Of a stretch of DNA of 64,000 nt, positions 8,483 through 17,200 are shown piece after piece. Both the position numbers and the translations under genes were made by a program. Location of the stretch: assembly GCF_030709675.1 (NCBI RefSeq), contig NZ_JAUZQD010000002.1, positions 248,001-312,000 of the forward strand, written 5' to 3'. The stretch comes from Symbioplanes lichenis. Its GTDB lineage: Bacteria; Actinomycetota; Actinomycetes; Mycobacteriales; Micromonosporaceae. The notes beneath the pieces were generated by a model, which did no database searches, had not been told where the DNA came from, and worked only from the letters and a program-made list of their open reading frames with translations. Positions within the stretch are counted from its first letter, which is position 1. Each line of letters opens with the position of its first letter.

Positions 8483-10723
8483 TCAGAGGGTGAGTGACCA
8501 GCTGGTCAGGGTGCCGGTGTCGAGCGACGCGGCGTCCTGGACCCGCAGCTTCCAGGTGCCGTTCGCCGTCTCGCCGGACAGGTTGACACCGAAATCCTTG
8601 TCGAGGTTGTCGGCGCTGCCCCCGACCCGGCTCTGCAGCGGATACACCGTGCCGTCCGGGGCGACCAGGCTGACGATCAGGTCACCCACGTACGTGTGGG
8701 CGATGTGCACGCCCACGCTGCTGGTGCTCGACGGCGTCGACGCGCACTCGCTGATGGCGATGCCGCTCTCCACGGTGGTGTTGTCCGGGATGGCGAGGGC
8801 CGGGCTGACGCTGCCCGAGCAGCCCGGCGCGCTGCTGACGCCGATGTCCAGCGTCTTGGCGTGGGTCACCGAGGGGGTGGTGGCCTTGATCGTGGCGGTG
8901 GCGACGCCCGAGCCGGCGGTCTCGCCCGCCGTCACGGTCACGGTCGTGGACTCGCCGGCCGGGACGGTGGCCGGGTCGAAGGTGACGGTGACGCCCGCGG
9001 GGACACCGGTGGCCGTGAACGCCACGGGCTCGGCGTCGCCGCCGGTCAGCGAGGTGGACAGCGTCACCGTGGCCGACGTGCCCGGGGAGACGGCGACCGA
9101 CGACGCCGAGAGGGAGAGGGCGAAGTCGTTGCCGGTCGTCGAGCAGTTCTCGTCCTGGCCGGCCACGTTGACCGCGGTCCACGCCGCCTGCACCGCGCGG
9201 TACTCGGCGCCGCAGAGGCCGTACAGGTCGGTGGCGGCCGCGAGGGTGTAGGCGCGGGCCGTGTTGGCCGGCGTGGTGGTGTTGACGTAGCTGGTGTTGG
9301 AGACGAAGTAGCTGTCCAGCGCCCGGAACCAGATCTTCGCGGCCTTCTCGCGGCCGATCCCGCTGACCGGGTCGGCCGTGCCGCAGACCGGCGACGTCCC
9401 GAAGTCCGTCGCGCCGGTGCCCTCGGCGAGGTCGAAGAAGAAGTGGTTCGCGACGCCCGAGGAGTAGTGGACGTCGACGTTGCGCGTGTTCGTCGCCCAG
9501 CAGCCGTGCGAGGCGCCGTCGAGCGCCGGGTTGTACATGTAGCGCAGCGGGGTGCTGTCGCCGTTGATGTCGATCTTCTCGCCGATGTCGTAGTCGCCCG
9601 CGTCCTCGGTGCTGTTCGCGTAGAACTCGACCATCGACCCGAAGATGTCGCTGGTCGCCTCGTTGAGGCCGCCGGACTCCCCGGAGTACGTGAGGTCGCC
9701 GGGCACCACGTTCTCGGTGACGCCGTGCGACATCTCGTGCCCGGCGACGTCCAGGGCGACCAGCGGCTGCGCGTTGCCGGTGCCGTCGCCGTAGGTCATC
9801 TGGGCGCCGTCCCAGAACGCGTTCACGTACGCGTTGCCGTAGTGCACCCGCGACGGCACGCCCCGCCCGTCGCCGAAGATGCCGTTGCGCCCGTGCACGT
9901 TCTTGAAGTAGTCGAACGTCACCGCCGCCCCGAAGTGCGCGTCCACGGCCGCCGACGCGCGGTCCGCGGGGGCGCCCGTGCCCCAGGTGTTGTCGGCGTC
10001 GGTGAACGTGGTGCACGTACCGGAGGTGCGGTTGTTGAGGTCGCACGTGGTGCCGTTGCCGCGCGTCGGGTCGACCAGCGAGAAGCCCGTCGCCGTGGCG
10101 GTCGTCTCGACGGCCACCGGACCGGAGTAGATGCTGTTGCCCGTGCCGGCGACGTTCTCGATCTCGTCGTACGTGCCGACGACCGTGCCCGTGCGCGCGT
10201 CCGTGATCACGTGGAACCGCGACGGCGTCTGACCGTCGGGCTGCCATCCCGTCACGACCGTCTCCCACGACAGCCGGCCCGTGCCGCTGCTCGCGTCGAC
10301 GAACAGCTCCGGCGTACCCGTGGCAGTGATCTTGCCCTTGAAGGTGGCCGTGGCGGTGCGCGCGGTCGCGGCCGCGCCGACCGCGGGGGTCGTGCCCAGG
10401 CTCAGGGGCTTGGCCAGGCCGACCGAACTGCCCGCGTACGTGCCGTCGGCGCGCGTCCGGATGACGATGTCACCGCCGGACACCCGCAGGCCCTCGTAGG
10501 TGCGCGTGTAGCGGGTGACGCCGCCCCGGGCGTCCTTCTTGCTGCTGTAGACCTGGTACGCGTCCCGGGCCGACCCGCGGATCACGGCGGCGTGCGTGTC
10601 CAGGGCCCGCCCGGCGGCGGCCTGCGGCGACGGGTCCGGTGCGGCCTGGGCGGCCGTGGCGGTGGCCGTCAGGCCTCCCGCGGCCAGGGCGGCGGCCCCG
10701 GCGAGCGCGACTGCTCTTCTCAC
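8483..10723 (-). CDS. secreted M4 (thermolysin-family) metalloprotease with P domain
   Basis: Predicted 746-aa exported zinc protease. The N-terminus is a signal peptide (VRRAVALAGAAALAAGGL ... AQAAP), followed by a thermolysin-type propeptide with the FTP-like segment around YEGLRVSGGDIVIRT. The catalytic domain has GHEMSHG (zinc ligands H329 and H333, general base E330) and the third ligand in GGLNEATSD (E355). A Ser/Thr-rich Ig-like linker and a C-terminal proprotein-convertase P domain (ends WKLRVQDAASLDTGTLTSWSL) follow. The open frame begins with TTG at 10762, but GTG 10723 is preferred because GGGGAGGA lies 5 nt upstream and the signal peptide then starts at once. It acts outside the cell in protein degradation. 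Confidence 0.93.
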   Translation of the reverse strand: MRRAVALAGAAALAAGGLTATATAAQAAPDPSPQAAAGRALDTHAAVIRGSARDAYQVYSSKKDARGGVTRYTRTYEGLRVSGGDIVIRTRADGTYAGSSVGLAKPLSLGTTPAVGAAATARTATATFKGKITATGTPELFVDASSGTGRLSWETVVTGWQPDGQTPSRFHVITDARTGTVVGTYDEIENVAGTGNSIYSGPVAVETTATATGFSLVDPTRGNGTTCDLNNRTSGTCTTFTDADNTWGTGAPADRASAAVDAHFGAAVTFDYFKNVHGRNGIFGDGRGVPSRVHYGNAYVNAFWDGAQMTYGDGTGNAQPLVALDVAGHEMSHGVTENVVPGDLTYSGESGGLNEATSDIFGSMVEFYANSTEDAGDYDIGEKIDINGDSTPLRYMYNPALDGASHGCWATNTRNVDVHYSSGVANHFFFDLAEGTGATDFGTSPVCGTADPVSGIGREKAAKIWFRALDSYFVSNTSYVNTTTPANTARAYTLAAATDLYGLCGAEYRAVQAAWTAVNVAGQDENCSTTGNDFALSLSASSVAVSPGTSATVTLSTSLTGGDAEPVAFTATGVPAGVTVTFDPATVPAGESTTVTVTAGETAGSGVATATIKATTPSVTHAKTLDIGVSSAPGCSGSVSPALAIPDNTTVESGIAISECASTPSSTSSVGVHIAHTYVGDLIVSLVAPDGTVYPLQSRVGGSADNLDKDFGVNLSGETANGTWKLRVQDAASLDTGTLTSWSLTL

Positions 10724-10740
10724 GTGCGTCCTCCCCACGC

Positions 10741-10760
10741 GACGGACATTGGTGTCCGTC
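10741..10760. promoter_or_regulatory. inverted repeat, operator candidate
   Basis: GACGGACA and TGTCCGTC form a perfect 8-bp inverted repeat with a 4-bp spacer, 18 nt upstream of the preferred protease start codon in the divergent control region. It may be an operator for the protease gene or an mRNA hairpin in its 5' leader. Confidence 0.35.
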
Positions 10761-10789
10761 AATGAACAGCACTCTGCCGGTTATTTGTT

Positions 10790-10808
10790 AAGAACGTGTT
10801 TCGTTCTT
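10790..10808. promoter_or_regulatory. AT-rich inverted repeat between divergent genes
   Basis: AAGAACG and CGTTCTT form a 7-bp perfect inverted repeat around TGTTT in the least GC-rich part of the intergenic region shared by the protease gene and the CHAT operon. A regulator binding site is more likely than a terminator because no gene ends here. Confidence 0.35.
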
Positions 10809-10969
10809 GTCCATCGTTGTCAGGCGGACGTCCACCGTGGACCGGCCGCCGGACGGAGGCGCACCCGTGTCGATGAGCGGAGGCCGCTGTGCCCGTCCGG
10901 ACATGGCGTTCCGGGGGCGCCTGGCATGGAATGGGCGGGGTCACACGCTCGAGAAGGGGAGGCGGGACC

Positions 10970-12436
10970 GTGTCCATGCTGGGAGCGCGACGATCGCGGG
11001 GCGACGGCACGCAGTACGCCCGGGCGACCCCGAGCCGGGTCGAGCTGACCGAGACCTATCAGATGGAGCAGGACATCTCGAAGAACAGGTCGCTGCGGCA
11101 GGTCGGTGACGGCGCCGGCCGGATCACGATCCGGGTGCCCTACGACGGCGCGGAGTTCTTCACCCGGCAGGCCGTGGCCGACGTGGAGCGGGCGCCGGCC
11201 GGCGAGCACCGGGCCACGATCGGGCACCTGCTGCTCTCGGGGCCGATGGGCACGACCGGGCTGCTGCCCGGTGTGCGTCCGCACGGGACCTCCGGGTCGC
11301 TGCCGCTGAGCGTGCCCGTGGCGACGGCGCACGGGCCGCTCGACCTGACCGGCGACCGGCAGGAGTGCCGCATCGACCACGACTACCGGCCCGAGGACCC
11401 GTCGATCTATCCCATCGAGCTCGGCGTCCGGATCGACGACCCGGACAGCATGACGGACTTGTCCGAGGCCGTGCTGGACCGCATGACCGAGGGGCGGGAA
11501 GAACCGTCGAGGATCATCGAACGGCTCCGGCAGCAGGGCGGCTTCAGCAACGAGCTGCTGCTGCTCCTCACCGTACGAGTCTCCCTCCCGGTCCGGCCCG
11601 GGAAACCGTACCCGCGGCCGGTCGTCAAGCACATGTCGATCGCCTGGCCGGCCCTCACCTCGTTGCGGAGCACGCAGTTGCTCCGGCCCGGCGGGCACGG
11701 CCGGCTCGAGAACGTGCCGGTCCGCTACAACCCGGCCCGGGGCCGGCTGGAGTGGCAGGACCTCCCCGTGCCGCAGGTGCCGGCCGAGGGCGAGCTGCGC
11801 AGTCAGTACGTCGCCTCGGTCCTTCTGGTGATCGGGCATCCGGGCGAGCTCTACCAGCAGCGCGAGCTCGAGGTCGAGACCAGGGTGGAGATCCCTGACC
11901 ATCTGCTGTCCGGCCTGGACGCCCGGCTGTTCGACGCGACCGGGCGCCCGCAGGCCCGGCCGCCGAAGCTGACCACGCGGCTCCACACGCACGCGACGGT
12001 GTACCCGGACGACATCTTCGCCGTCCGGCGGTTCCTGCCGTACCAGCAGTTCGTCTTCGACGACGTCATCCCGGACGAGCGGCGGATCACCGACATCATG
12101 ACCGTCCTGCGGCACGCCCGGTTCAAGGTCGAGCGGATCCCGTCGCCGGACCCCCAGGACGACCAGGCCCCGCACTGGCTGCTCGACGCCACGCGCAGCC
12201 AGGGGCCCGACGAGCTGCGCCTGGTGCTCGCGGTCGAGGGCCGGCACACCCGGCTGGCCCGCGAGCAGATCCTGGCCGGCGCGGTCAAGATCAGCGGCGG
12301 CAAGGAGAGCGGGCAGCTCAAGGTCTCCGTGCTCGGCAGCCTGCCCGTGCACCATCAGGCCCTGACCCGCGAGATGAACGCCCTGCAGCTGGCGCTGCGT
12401 GACCGGTTCCGCTTCCAGCAGACGTCGAGAGGGTGA
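10970..12436 (+). CDS. CHAT operon protein 1, unknown beta-rich protein
   Basis: 488-aa cytoplasmic protein with no signal peptide or membrane helix and no recognised catalytic motif. It is the first gene of the four-gene CHAT operon, with 7 nt before the next start. Its central and C-terminal parts look like beta-sandwich domains (HMSIAWPALTSLRSTQLLR, RLEWQDLPVP, RELEVETRVEIPDHLLSGLD, VIPDERRITDIMTVLRHARF) and show the same order of landmarks as protein 2, suggesting common descent. An acidic segment before residue 190 precedes a very hydrophobic strand (NELLLLLTVRVSLPV). The start is GTG 10970 with AGGGGAGG about 7 nt upstream; an ATG two codons later is an alternative. A sensing or scaffold role is inference. 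Confidence 0.8.
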   Translation: MSMLGARRSRGDGTQYARATPSRVELTETYQMEQDISKNRSLRQVGDGAGRITIRVPYDGAEFFTRQAVADVERAPAGEHRATIGHLLLSGPMGTTGLLPGVRPHGTSGSLPLSVPVATAHGPLDLTGDRQECRIDHDYRPEDPSIYPIELGVRIDDPDSMTDLSEAVLDRMTEGREEPSRIIERLRQQGGFSNELLLLLTVRVSLPVRPGKPYPRPVVKHMSIAWPALTSLRSTQLLRPGGHGRLENVPVRYNPARGRLEWQDLPVPQVPAEGELRSQYVASVLLVIGHPGELYQQRELEVETRVEIPDHLLSGLDARLFDATGRPQARPPKLTTRLHTHATVYPDDIFAVRRFLPYQQFVFDDVIPDERRITDIMTVLRHARFKVERIPSPDPQDDQAPHWLLDATRSQGPDELRLVLAVEGRHTRLAREQILAGAVKISGGKESGQLKVSVLGSLPVHHQALTREMNALQLALRDRFRFQQTSRG

Positions 12437-12443
12437 GCGCAGC

Positions 12444-14567
12444 ATGACCGAGGTCCTGGTCGACCACGCACCCCGGGTGCGCTGCCACGAGTGCGGCAGC
12501 GCCGCGGTCTTCTCGGTGTGCCACCACTGTCAGCGGCCGATGTGTGAGGAGCACACTCCGGACGTTCTCCAGCAGAGTGACGGCGTGTTGCGCAAATCCG
12601 CCGGCTCCGCCGAGGTACGCGCGATCAGCCGCGAGTTCGCCGGCCTGCACCTGGGCAGCGGCCTGCGCGAGGCCGTCCACCACTGCGCCGACCACGACCA
12701 CCTGGTCAAGGACGTCCGGTGGCGGGTGGTCGGTGCCGGTGCGGCCGTCGCGGTGCTGGGCTTCCTCCTGACCTTCGCGTCCGCCGGCGTGGGCGTCACC
12801 CTGCTGCTGCTCGGTGCCCTCGTGGCCGGCGGTGAGCTCGCCTACCACCGGTGGGCCGCCGCGCGGCATCCCCGTCCGCCGGTGCCGATCGTTCCGCAGG
12901 TCAGCACCGTCGACCTCGTCGAGCAGCTCACCGGGTACGTCCGGTTGGAGCAGGACGGCTACACCACCACGGTGGACAATGTCGCCGGTGCGCTGACGGT
13001 CAGGATGTCCGCCAACGACGGTCACACCGTCCTGCAGGCGTACCGGCGGAAGTTCAAGGTCCCGGCGCCCGACCCGGTCGAGTTCGCCGGCGGGTTCCTG
13101 CTCCTGGAGGGGCGGGCCGGGCTCGCCTTCCGGGCCGGGCAGCCGGAGGTGCTCGGCGGGGGCGCCGGCATCTCGCTCGGTGGCTCGTCCGCCGGCGAGT
13201 ACGGGCTGGTCCCCACCGATCCGGAGCGGCAGCACCGCGCGCACACGCTGGCGATCGACTACGAGGTCCAGGACGGGCGCAAGCCCGCGGAGATCCCCCT
13301 CTGGATCGTCCCGTCGCTGGTCCAGGGGTCGGACCGGCGGGCGATGGAGATCGACCTGCACTGGGCCGATCTCGGCCCGGACGGCGAGGAGCTGGAGCTG
13401 ACCGGGTTCGAGCTGATCGAGCTGCGGGTCCCGCTCGCCTGGGGCGACGTGGACGGCGCTCAGCCCGCCGGGGTGGAGACCGGCAAGGACGGCGACCGGC
13501 GGCTGATCCGGTGGCAGCAGGTGGCCCGGCCGCGGGAGGAATCCGCTCGCAGCCTCACCCTGCGCCTCCAGTTCGAGCGACCGATCACGGAGGTCCCCGA
13601 GGCGGCGACCGGCGACCGGAGCAGGCTGACGCTGTCGGGGAACCTCCGTGCCACCTTCCGGGGGCTGCTCTCCGGAGTCACCGGCGCCACCGTCTATCTG
13701 CCCGGCGGCGGGCGGGGCAACCAGCCACAGGTCACCGCCGAGACGAAGGTGTCGGTGGCGTTCGACGTGAGCATCCGGTCGCTGCGCTACCAGGACGTGC
13801 GGGTGGTGCCGGACGAGAACCGGCCCGGCGACGTGGCGGCCCGGCGCACCGAGCCCGACGAGTTCGCCGGGGTGGTGCCCGACCCCCGTACGGTCGCGGA
13901 GCTGACCAACGGGATCAGCGCGGACAACTTCTACGTCAAGAGCGTCGTGGAGCATCTGCCGTTCCGGGACGACGGGCGCCCCAACGTGGTCAACCGGGTC
14001 TGGGACATCACCGGCCGGCTCTACCTCGGCGTGTTCCCGATCGACTTCGACATCAACCTGCGGGGCGAGGAGGCCGGTCCGGCGGGCGCGCTCACCGGCA
14101 AGACCGTCGCCCAGGTCACCGTCAAGGGCGCGTACGCGCTGGGCACGCTCGTCGACCGGGACGGCGACGGCCCCGGCACCGCGGTCGTCGAGCCGGACGG
14201 CCGCGGGGACGAGCTGCTGGAACGGATCGAGAGCACCTGGGCCGGGCTGCACGACCGGGTTGTCCAGCTGCTGGCCGGCCGGGCCTCCGGTGCGCGGGGG
14301 ATCGGCGGGCCGCCGGAGGACGTCCTGTCCGGCGAGGTGCTCGACCCGGCCCGGGAGACCCGGAACGGCTCGGCCCGGACGGCGTGGACCGGCGCCGGAC
14401 CGGAGGCCGTCGTGCTCGACATGCCGCCCGGTCCCGTCAGTGACGCCGAGGCCCGCCGCCGGGCGGCCGACGAGGCCGTGGTGAACGGAACGATCTCCGA
14501 GGAGACCCACCGCGGGATCATCGCGCGGATCGAGGCCGAGCTCGGCGGGCAGGAGGGAACGCGATGA
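12444..14567 (+). CDS. CHAT operon protein 2, zinc-finger membrane protein
   Basis: 707-aa protein. Residues 14-37 hold a C-x2-C-x8-C-x2-C-x4-C-x2-H cluster (CHHCQRPMCEEH core), and HHCADHDH follows at 79-86; together these resemble a B-box or AN1-like treble of zinc ligands. Residues 92-138 are strongly hydrophobic and probably span the membrane twice. The remaining 560 residues are beta-rich with the landmarks LRVPLAWG, RLIRWQQVARP, LRATFRGLLSGVTGATV and VVPDPRTVAELTN, which parallel those in protein 1. The C-terminus has an acidic helical tail (DAEARRRAADEAVVNGTISEETHRG) like a SHOCT-type motif. The ATG 12444 gives the zinc cluster an intact N-terminus. The gene overlaps the next by ATGA. 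Confidence 0.82.
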   Translation: MTEVLVDHAPRVRCHECGSAAVFSVCHHCQRPMCEEHTPDVLQQSDGVLRKSAGSAEVRAISREFAGLHLGSGLREAVHHCADHDHLVKDVRWRVVGAGAAVAVLGFLLTFASAGVGVTLLLLGALVAGGELAYHRWAAARHPRPPVPIVPQVSTVDLVEQLTGYVRLEQDGYTTTVDNVAGALTVRMSANDGHTVLQAYRRKFKVPAPDPVEFAGGFLLLEGRAGLAFRAGQPEVLGGGAGISLGGSSAGEYGLVPTDPERQHRAHTLAIDYEVQDGRKPAEIPLWIVPSLVQGSDRRAMEIDLHWADLGPDGEELELTGFELIELRVPLAWGDVDGAQPAGVETGKDGDRRLIRWQQVARPREESARSLTLRLQFERPITEVPEAATGDRSRLTLSGNLRATFRGLLSGVTGATVYLPGGGRGNQPQVTAETKVSVAFDVSIRSLRYQDVRVVPDENRPGDVAARRTEPDEFAGVVPDPRTVAELTNGISADNFYVKSVVEHLPFRDDGRPNVVNRVWDITGRLYLGVFPIDFDINLRGEEAGPAGALTGKTVAQVTVKGAYALGTLVDRDGDGPGTAVVEPDGRGDELLERIESTWAGLHDRVVQLLAGRASGARGIGGPPEDVLSGEVLDPARETRNGSARTAWTGAGPEAVVLDMPPGPVSDAEARRRAADEAVVNGTISEETHRGIIARIEAELGGQEGTR

Positions 14568-14815
14568 CCGTCCACTGCGGGATCAACGGCGAGGGCCTGG
14601 GCGAGCACCAGATCTTCCTGTGCCACCACTGCGGCATGCCGGTGTGCGAGGAGCACGGCCGGGTCGTCGCGGCCGACGACGCCTTCGCCGGGGCGCAGGC
14701 GGCCATGCACTGCCGCACCTGCGCCGACCGGTTCCACAAGGGTGCGGCGGCCCGGCAGAGCTGGAGCGGGCCGCTGATCCCGGGCCGGTACGCCGGGCGG
14801 GCGGCCCGGCCGTGA
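14564..14815 (+). CDS. CHAT operon protein 3, small zinc-binding protein
   Basis: 83-aa protein dominated by potential zinc ligands: C5, C20, C23, C28, H31, C50, C53 and H58. The core LCHHCGMPVCEEH is nearly the same as the CHHCQRPMCEEH core of protein 2, so the two carry the same module and could bind the same partner or each other. No membrane segment is visible. Starts and stops overlap both neighbours (ATGA with protein 2, GTGA with protein 4), giving strong translational coupling. Function unknown; an adaptor linking membrane protein 2 to the CHAT effector is inference. Confidence 0.8.
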   Translation: MTVHCGINGEGLGEHQIFLCHHCGMPVCEEHGRVVAADDAFAGAQAAMHCRTCADRFHKGAAARQSWSGPLIPGRYAGRAARP

Positions 14816-16056
14816 TCGAGGTGTCCGTGCGCGGCGACCTGGTCGCCGGGCAGCGGTCGGTGCTGACGATCGCGCTCGCCAACACCGGCCGGGGCCCCTG
14901 CTCCGACGTGGTGTTCACGGTCGGGATGCCGCCCGGGACCGTGCTGCTCGGCGGCGTCGGCCGGGTGGTGCTCCCGGTGCTGCCGGCCGGCCGCACCCAC
15001 ACGTACGAGATCACCCTGCGCCCGCGCGCCGCGGGCCGGCTCGACCTGACCGGCACCAACTTCTCCTACCGCGACGAGAACGACGACCCGGTCCGCGTCA
15101 CCGGCTTCCGGGTCCAGCTGCCGGTGCGGGCCGCCCCGGAGACGGCACCCGCCGGGCCGCTCGGCCGGCTCGGGGTCACCTGTGAGACGGCGGCCCTGCC
15201 GCTCGACGCCTGGGATCAGCTGCGCATCCTGGTGAGCAACGACACCGGCGTCCCGGTGCGGGAGGTGACGGCGGCGGTCACCGGGCCGTTCACCGGGGAC
15301 GTCCCGCGCTCCCGGATCCCCGTGCTCGAGCCGGGGAAGCGGGCCCGGTTCACCTTCCAGGTGCGGCCGGACGAGGCCGGCCCGCACGTCCCGGTGACGG
15401 TGCGGACCGCGTACACCCATCGGGGATCGATCGGCACCCAGGAGGACCACCTCACCGTGACCGTGCGGCCGTCGCCGGCCTCCGCTCCGGAGCGGCAGAC
15501 CGTGCTGTACCTCGCCGCGAACCCGCGCGGCCTGCCCCCGCTGCGCTCCGACGACGAGATGCGCCGGGTCAAGGAACGGCTGCAGTTGAGCCGGCACCGC
15601 GGCGAGTACCGGATCGAGGCCGCGCTCGCGGTCCGCTTCGACGACATCAGCCAGTCGCTGGTCGATCACGAGCCCGAGATCGTGCACTTCTCCGGGCACG
15701 GCGACCCCGACGGCAGCCTGCACGTCGAGGATGCCCGCGGCCGCAGCACCACGATCACCCCGGAGGGACTCGCCGCGCTGTTCGGCCTGCACAGCAAGAC
15801 ACTGCGCTGCGTCATCCTCAACGCTTGCTACAGCGAACGGCTGGCCCGGCAGCTCGTACCCCACGTGGGTCATGTCGTCGGGATGAGCGACGCCATCGGC
15901 GACCAGGCCGCCCTCGAGTTCAGCGTCGGCTTCTACCTCAGCCTCTTCGACGGCCGCTCGGTGCCGGACTCGTTCGCCCGCGGCCGCGCGCACCTGCTGA
16001 GCCGCCCGGGGCTCGTTGCCGAGCACCAGACGCCGGTGCTCTTCCCCGCGCCCTGA
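14812..16056 (+). CDS. CHAT-domain caspase-like protease with CARDB-like N-terminus
   Basis: 414-aa protein. Residues 1-220 contain two tandem Ig/CARDB-like repeats (LTIALANTGRGPCSDVVFTVG and LRILVSNDTGVPVREV), usual protein-binding modules. Residues 228-414 are a CHAT domain: VLYLAANPRG opens it, VHFSGHGD carries the predicted catalytic His296 and VILNACYS the catalytic Cys339, followed by GMSDAIGDQAALEFSVGFY. CHAT proteins are caspase/separase-related cysteine proteases found in prokaryotic conflict and programmed-death systems. Both dyad residues are intact, so activity is plausible. It starts with GTG overlapping the stop of protein 3 and is the last gene of the operon, 12 nt before the convergent AraC gene. 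Confidence 0.9.
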   Translation: MIEVSVRGDLVAGQRSVLTIALANTGRGPCSDVVFTVGMPPGTVLLGGVGRVVLPVLPAGRTHTYEITLRPRAAGRLDLTGTNFSYRDENDDPVRVTGFRVQLPVRAAPETAPAGPLGRLGVTCETAALPLDAWDQLRILVSNDTGVPVREVTAAVTGPFTGDVPRSRIPVLEPGKRARFTFQVRPDEAGPHVPVTVRTAYTHRGSIGTQEDHLTVTVRPSPASAPERQTVLYLAANPRGLPPLRSDDEMRRVKERLQLSRHRGEYRIEAALAVRFDDISQSLVDHEPEIVHFSGHGDPDGSLHVEDARGRSTTITPEGLAALFGLHSKTLRCVILNACYSERLARQLVPHVGHVVGMSDAIGDQAALEFSVGFYLSLFDGRSVPDSFARGRAHLLSRPGLVAEHQTPVLFPAP

Positions 16057-16068
16057 GAGCGCGGCAGG

Positions 16069-17025
16069 TCAGGCGCTGTTGCGGTAGTCGCGTGGTGGCA
16101 CCCCGGTCCGGCGGTGGAAGGCACGGCTGAAGTCGGCCGGGCGGGAGAAACCCCAGCGGCGGGCGATGGCGGCGATGGTGAGGTGGCCGAGGCCCGGGTC
16201 GGCCAGGTCGCGGCGGGCCTGGTCCAGGCGGTGGGTCCGGATGTGGCCGGCGACGCCGACCGGGTGGTGCTGCTGGAAGATCCGGTGCAGGTAGCGGGTG
16301 GAGATCCGGTGAGCCCGGGCGATCGTGACCGGGGTCAGCTCCGGATCGTGCAGATTGTGCTCGATGAAGGCGATGACGCGCAGGTAGAGGGTGCGGGTCG
16401 GGGAGCACAGCGGCGGGTTGTCCCGCTCCAGATGGTGCGCCAGCACGGCGGTGGTCAGGTCCACCGCGACGGTCTCGAGGCGCAGGGCGTCGCGTTCGGT
16501 GCAGCGGGTGCGGCCGTCGGCCATCGAGGCGAGGAAGGTGGCCAGCAGGCGGCCGATCCCCTCGGTGCCGGGCAGCGAGACGGCGCAGAGCCCGGCCACC
16601 TGCCGGGCGGGCAGCGGCAACATCCGCCGGCCGAACTGCAGCACCACCGACTCCGCCCGCGAGCCGCCGCCGACCACCGCCTCGAACGGCCGGGAACTGT
16701 CGTAGATCACCAGGTCGCCGCAGCCGAGCACGGCGCTGGCGTCGTTCTGCGCGACGCCCTGCCGGCCGGCCCGGATGAGGCCGACCTGGTAGTACTCCGG
16801 GTCGGACCGGCGGATCTCGCGCGGCGTCCGCCGGGCCGCCAGCGCTGTGTAGGCCAGCGAGGTGATCTGCGCGTCGCCGAGCGGTGTGGCGCGGAGGTGA
16901 GCGGCGAACGCCCCGGGGTCGGGGCAGTCGATCGCCGTCGGCGCCAGCGAGGCGGCGGTGATCTCCCGCCAGGCCTCCAGACGGTCCGGCGGGGCGATCG
17001 TGGCACTGTCGAACACAGTGAGCAT
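16069..17025 (-). CDS. AraC-family transcriptional regulator
   Basis: 318-aa regulator with an N-terminal AraC-binding-like domain (YYQVGLIRAGRQGVAQNDASA, then a cupin-like GDLVIYDSSRPFE) and a C-terminal double helix-turn-helix (ITIARAHRISTRYLHRIF-like first helix pair, IAAIARRWGFSRPADFSRAFH second). The ending FHRRTGVPPRDYR is typical of the family. The long frame starts at 17259, but ATG 17025 begins the conserved domain (MLTVFDSATIAPP). Targets are unknown; the divergent secreted-peptide gene at 17201 is the nearest candidate. It converges on the CHAT operon. Confidence 0.88.
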   Translation of the reverse strand: MLTVFDSATIAPPDRLEAWREITAASLAPTAIDCPDPGAFAAHLRATPLGDAQITSLAYTALAARRTPREIRRSDPEYYQVGLIRAGRQGVAQNDASAVLGCGDLVIYDSSRPFEAVVGGGSRAESVVLQFGRRMLPLPARQVAGLCAVSLPGTEGIGRLLATFLASMADGRTRCTERDALRLETVAVDLTTAVLAHHLERDNPPLCSPTRTLYLRVIAFIEHNLHDPELTPVTIARAHRISTRYLHRIFQQHHPVGVAGHIRTHRLDQARRDLADPGLGHLTIAAIARRWGFSRPADFSRAFHRRTGVPPRDYRNSA

Positions 17026-17200
17026 GGCTCCCGGTTTCCTCGACGCGCCCCTCACCGTAGCGAGGCCCGTCAACGTGCGCGGAATGCGCAGGACTGTGCG
17101 CCCGGTGCTAACGACAACGGCGCCGCGCGGTCCGAGACTTGGGGCACGGAAGGACCGGCCGGGCCGTCCACCCGACACCACAAACCGGGGGAGAAGAGCA

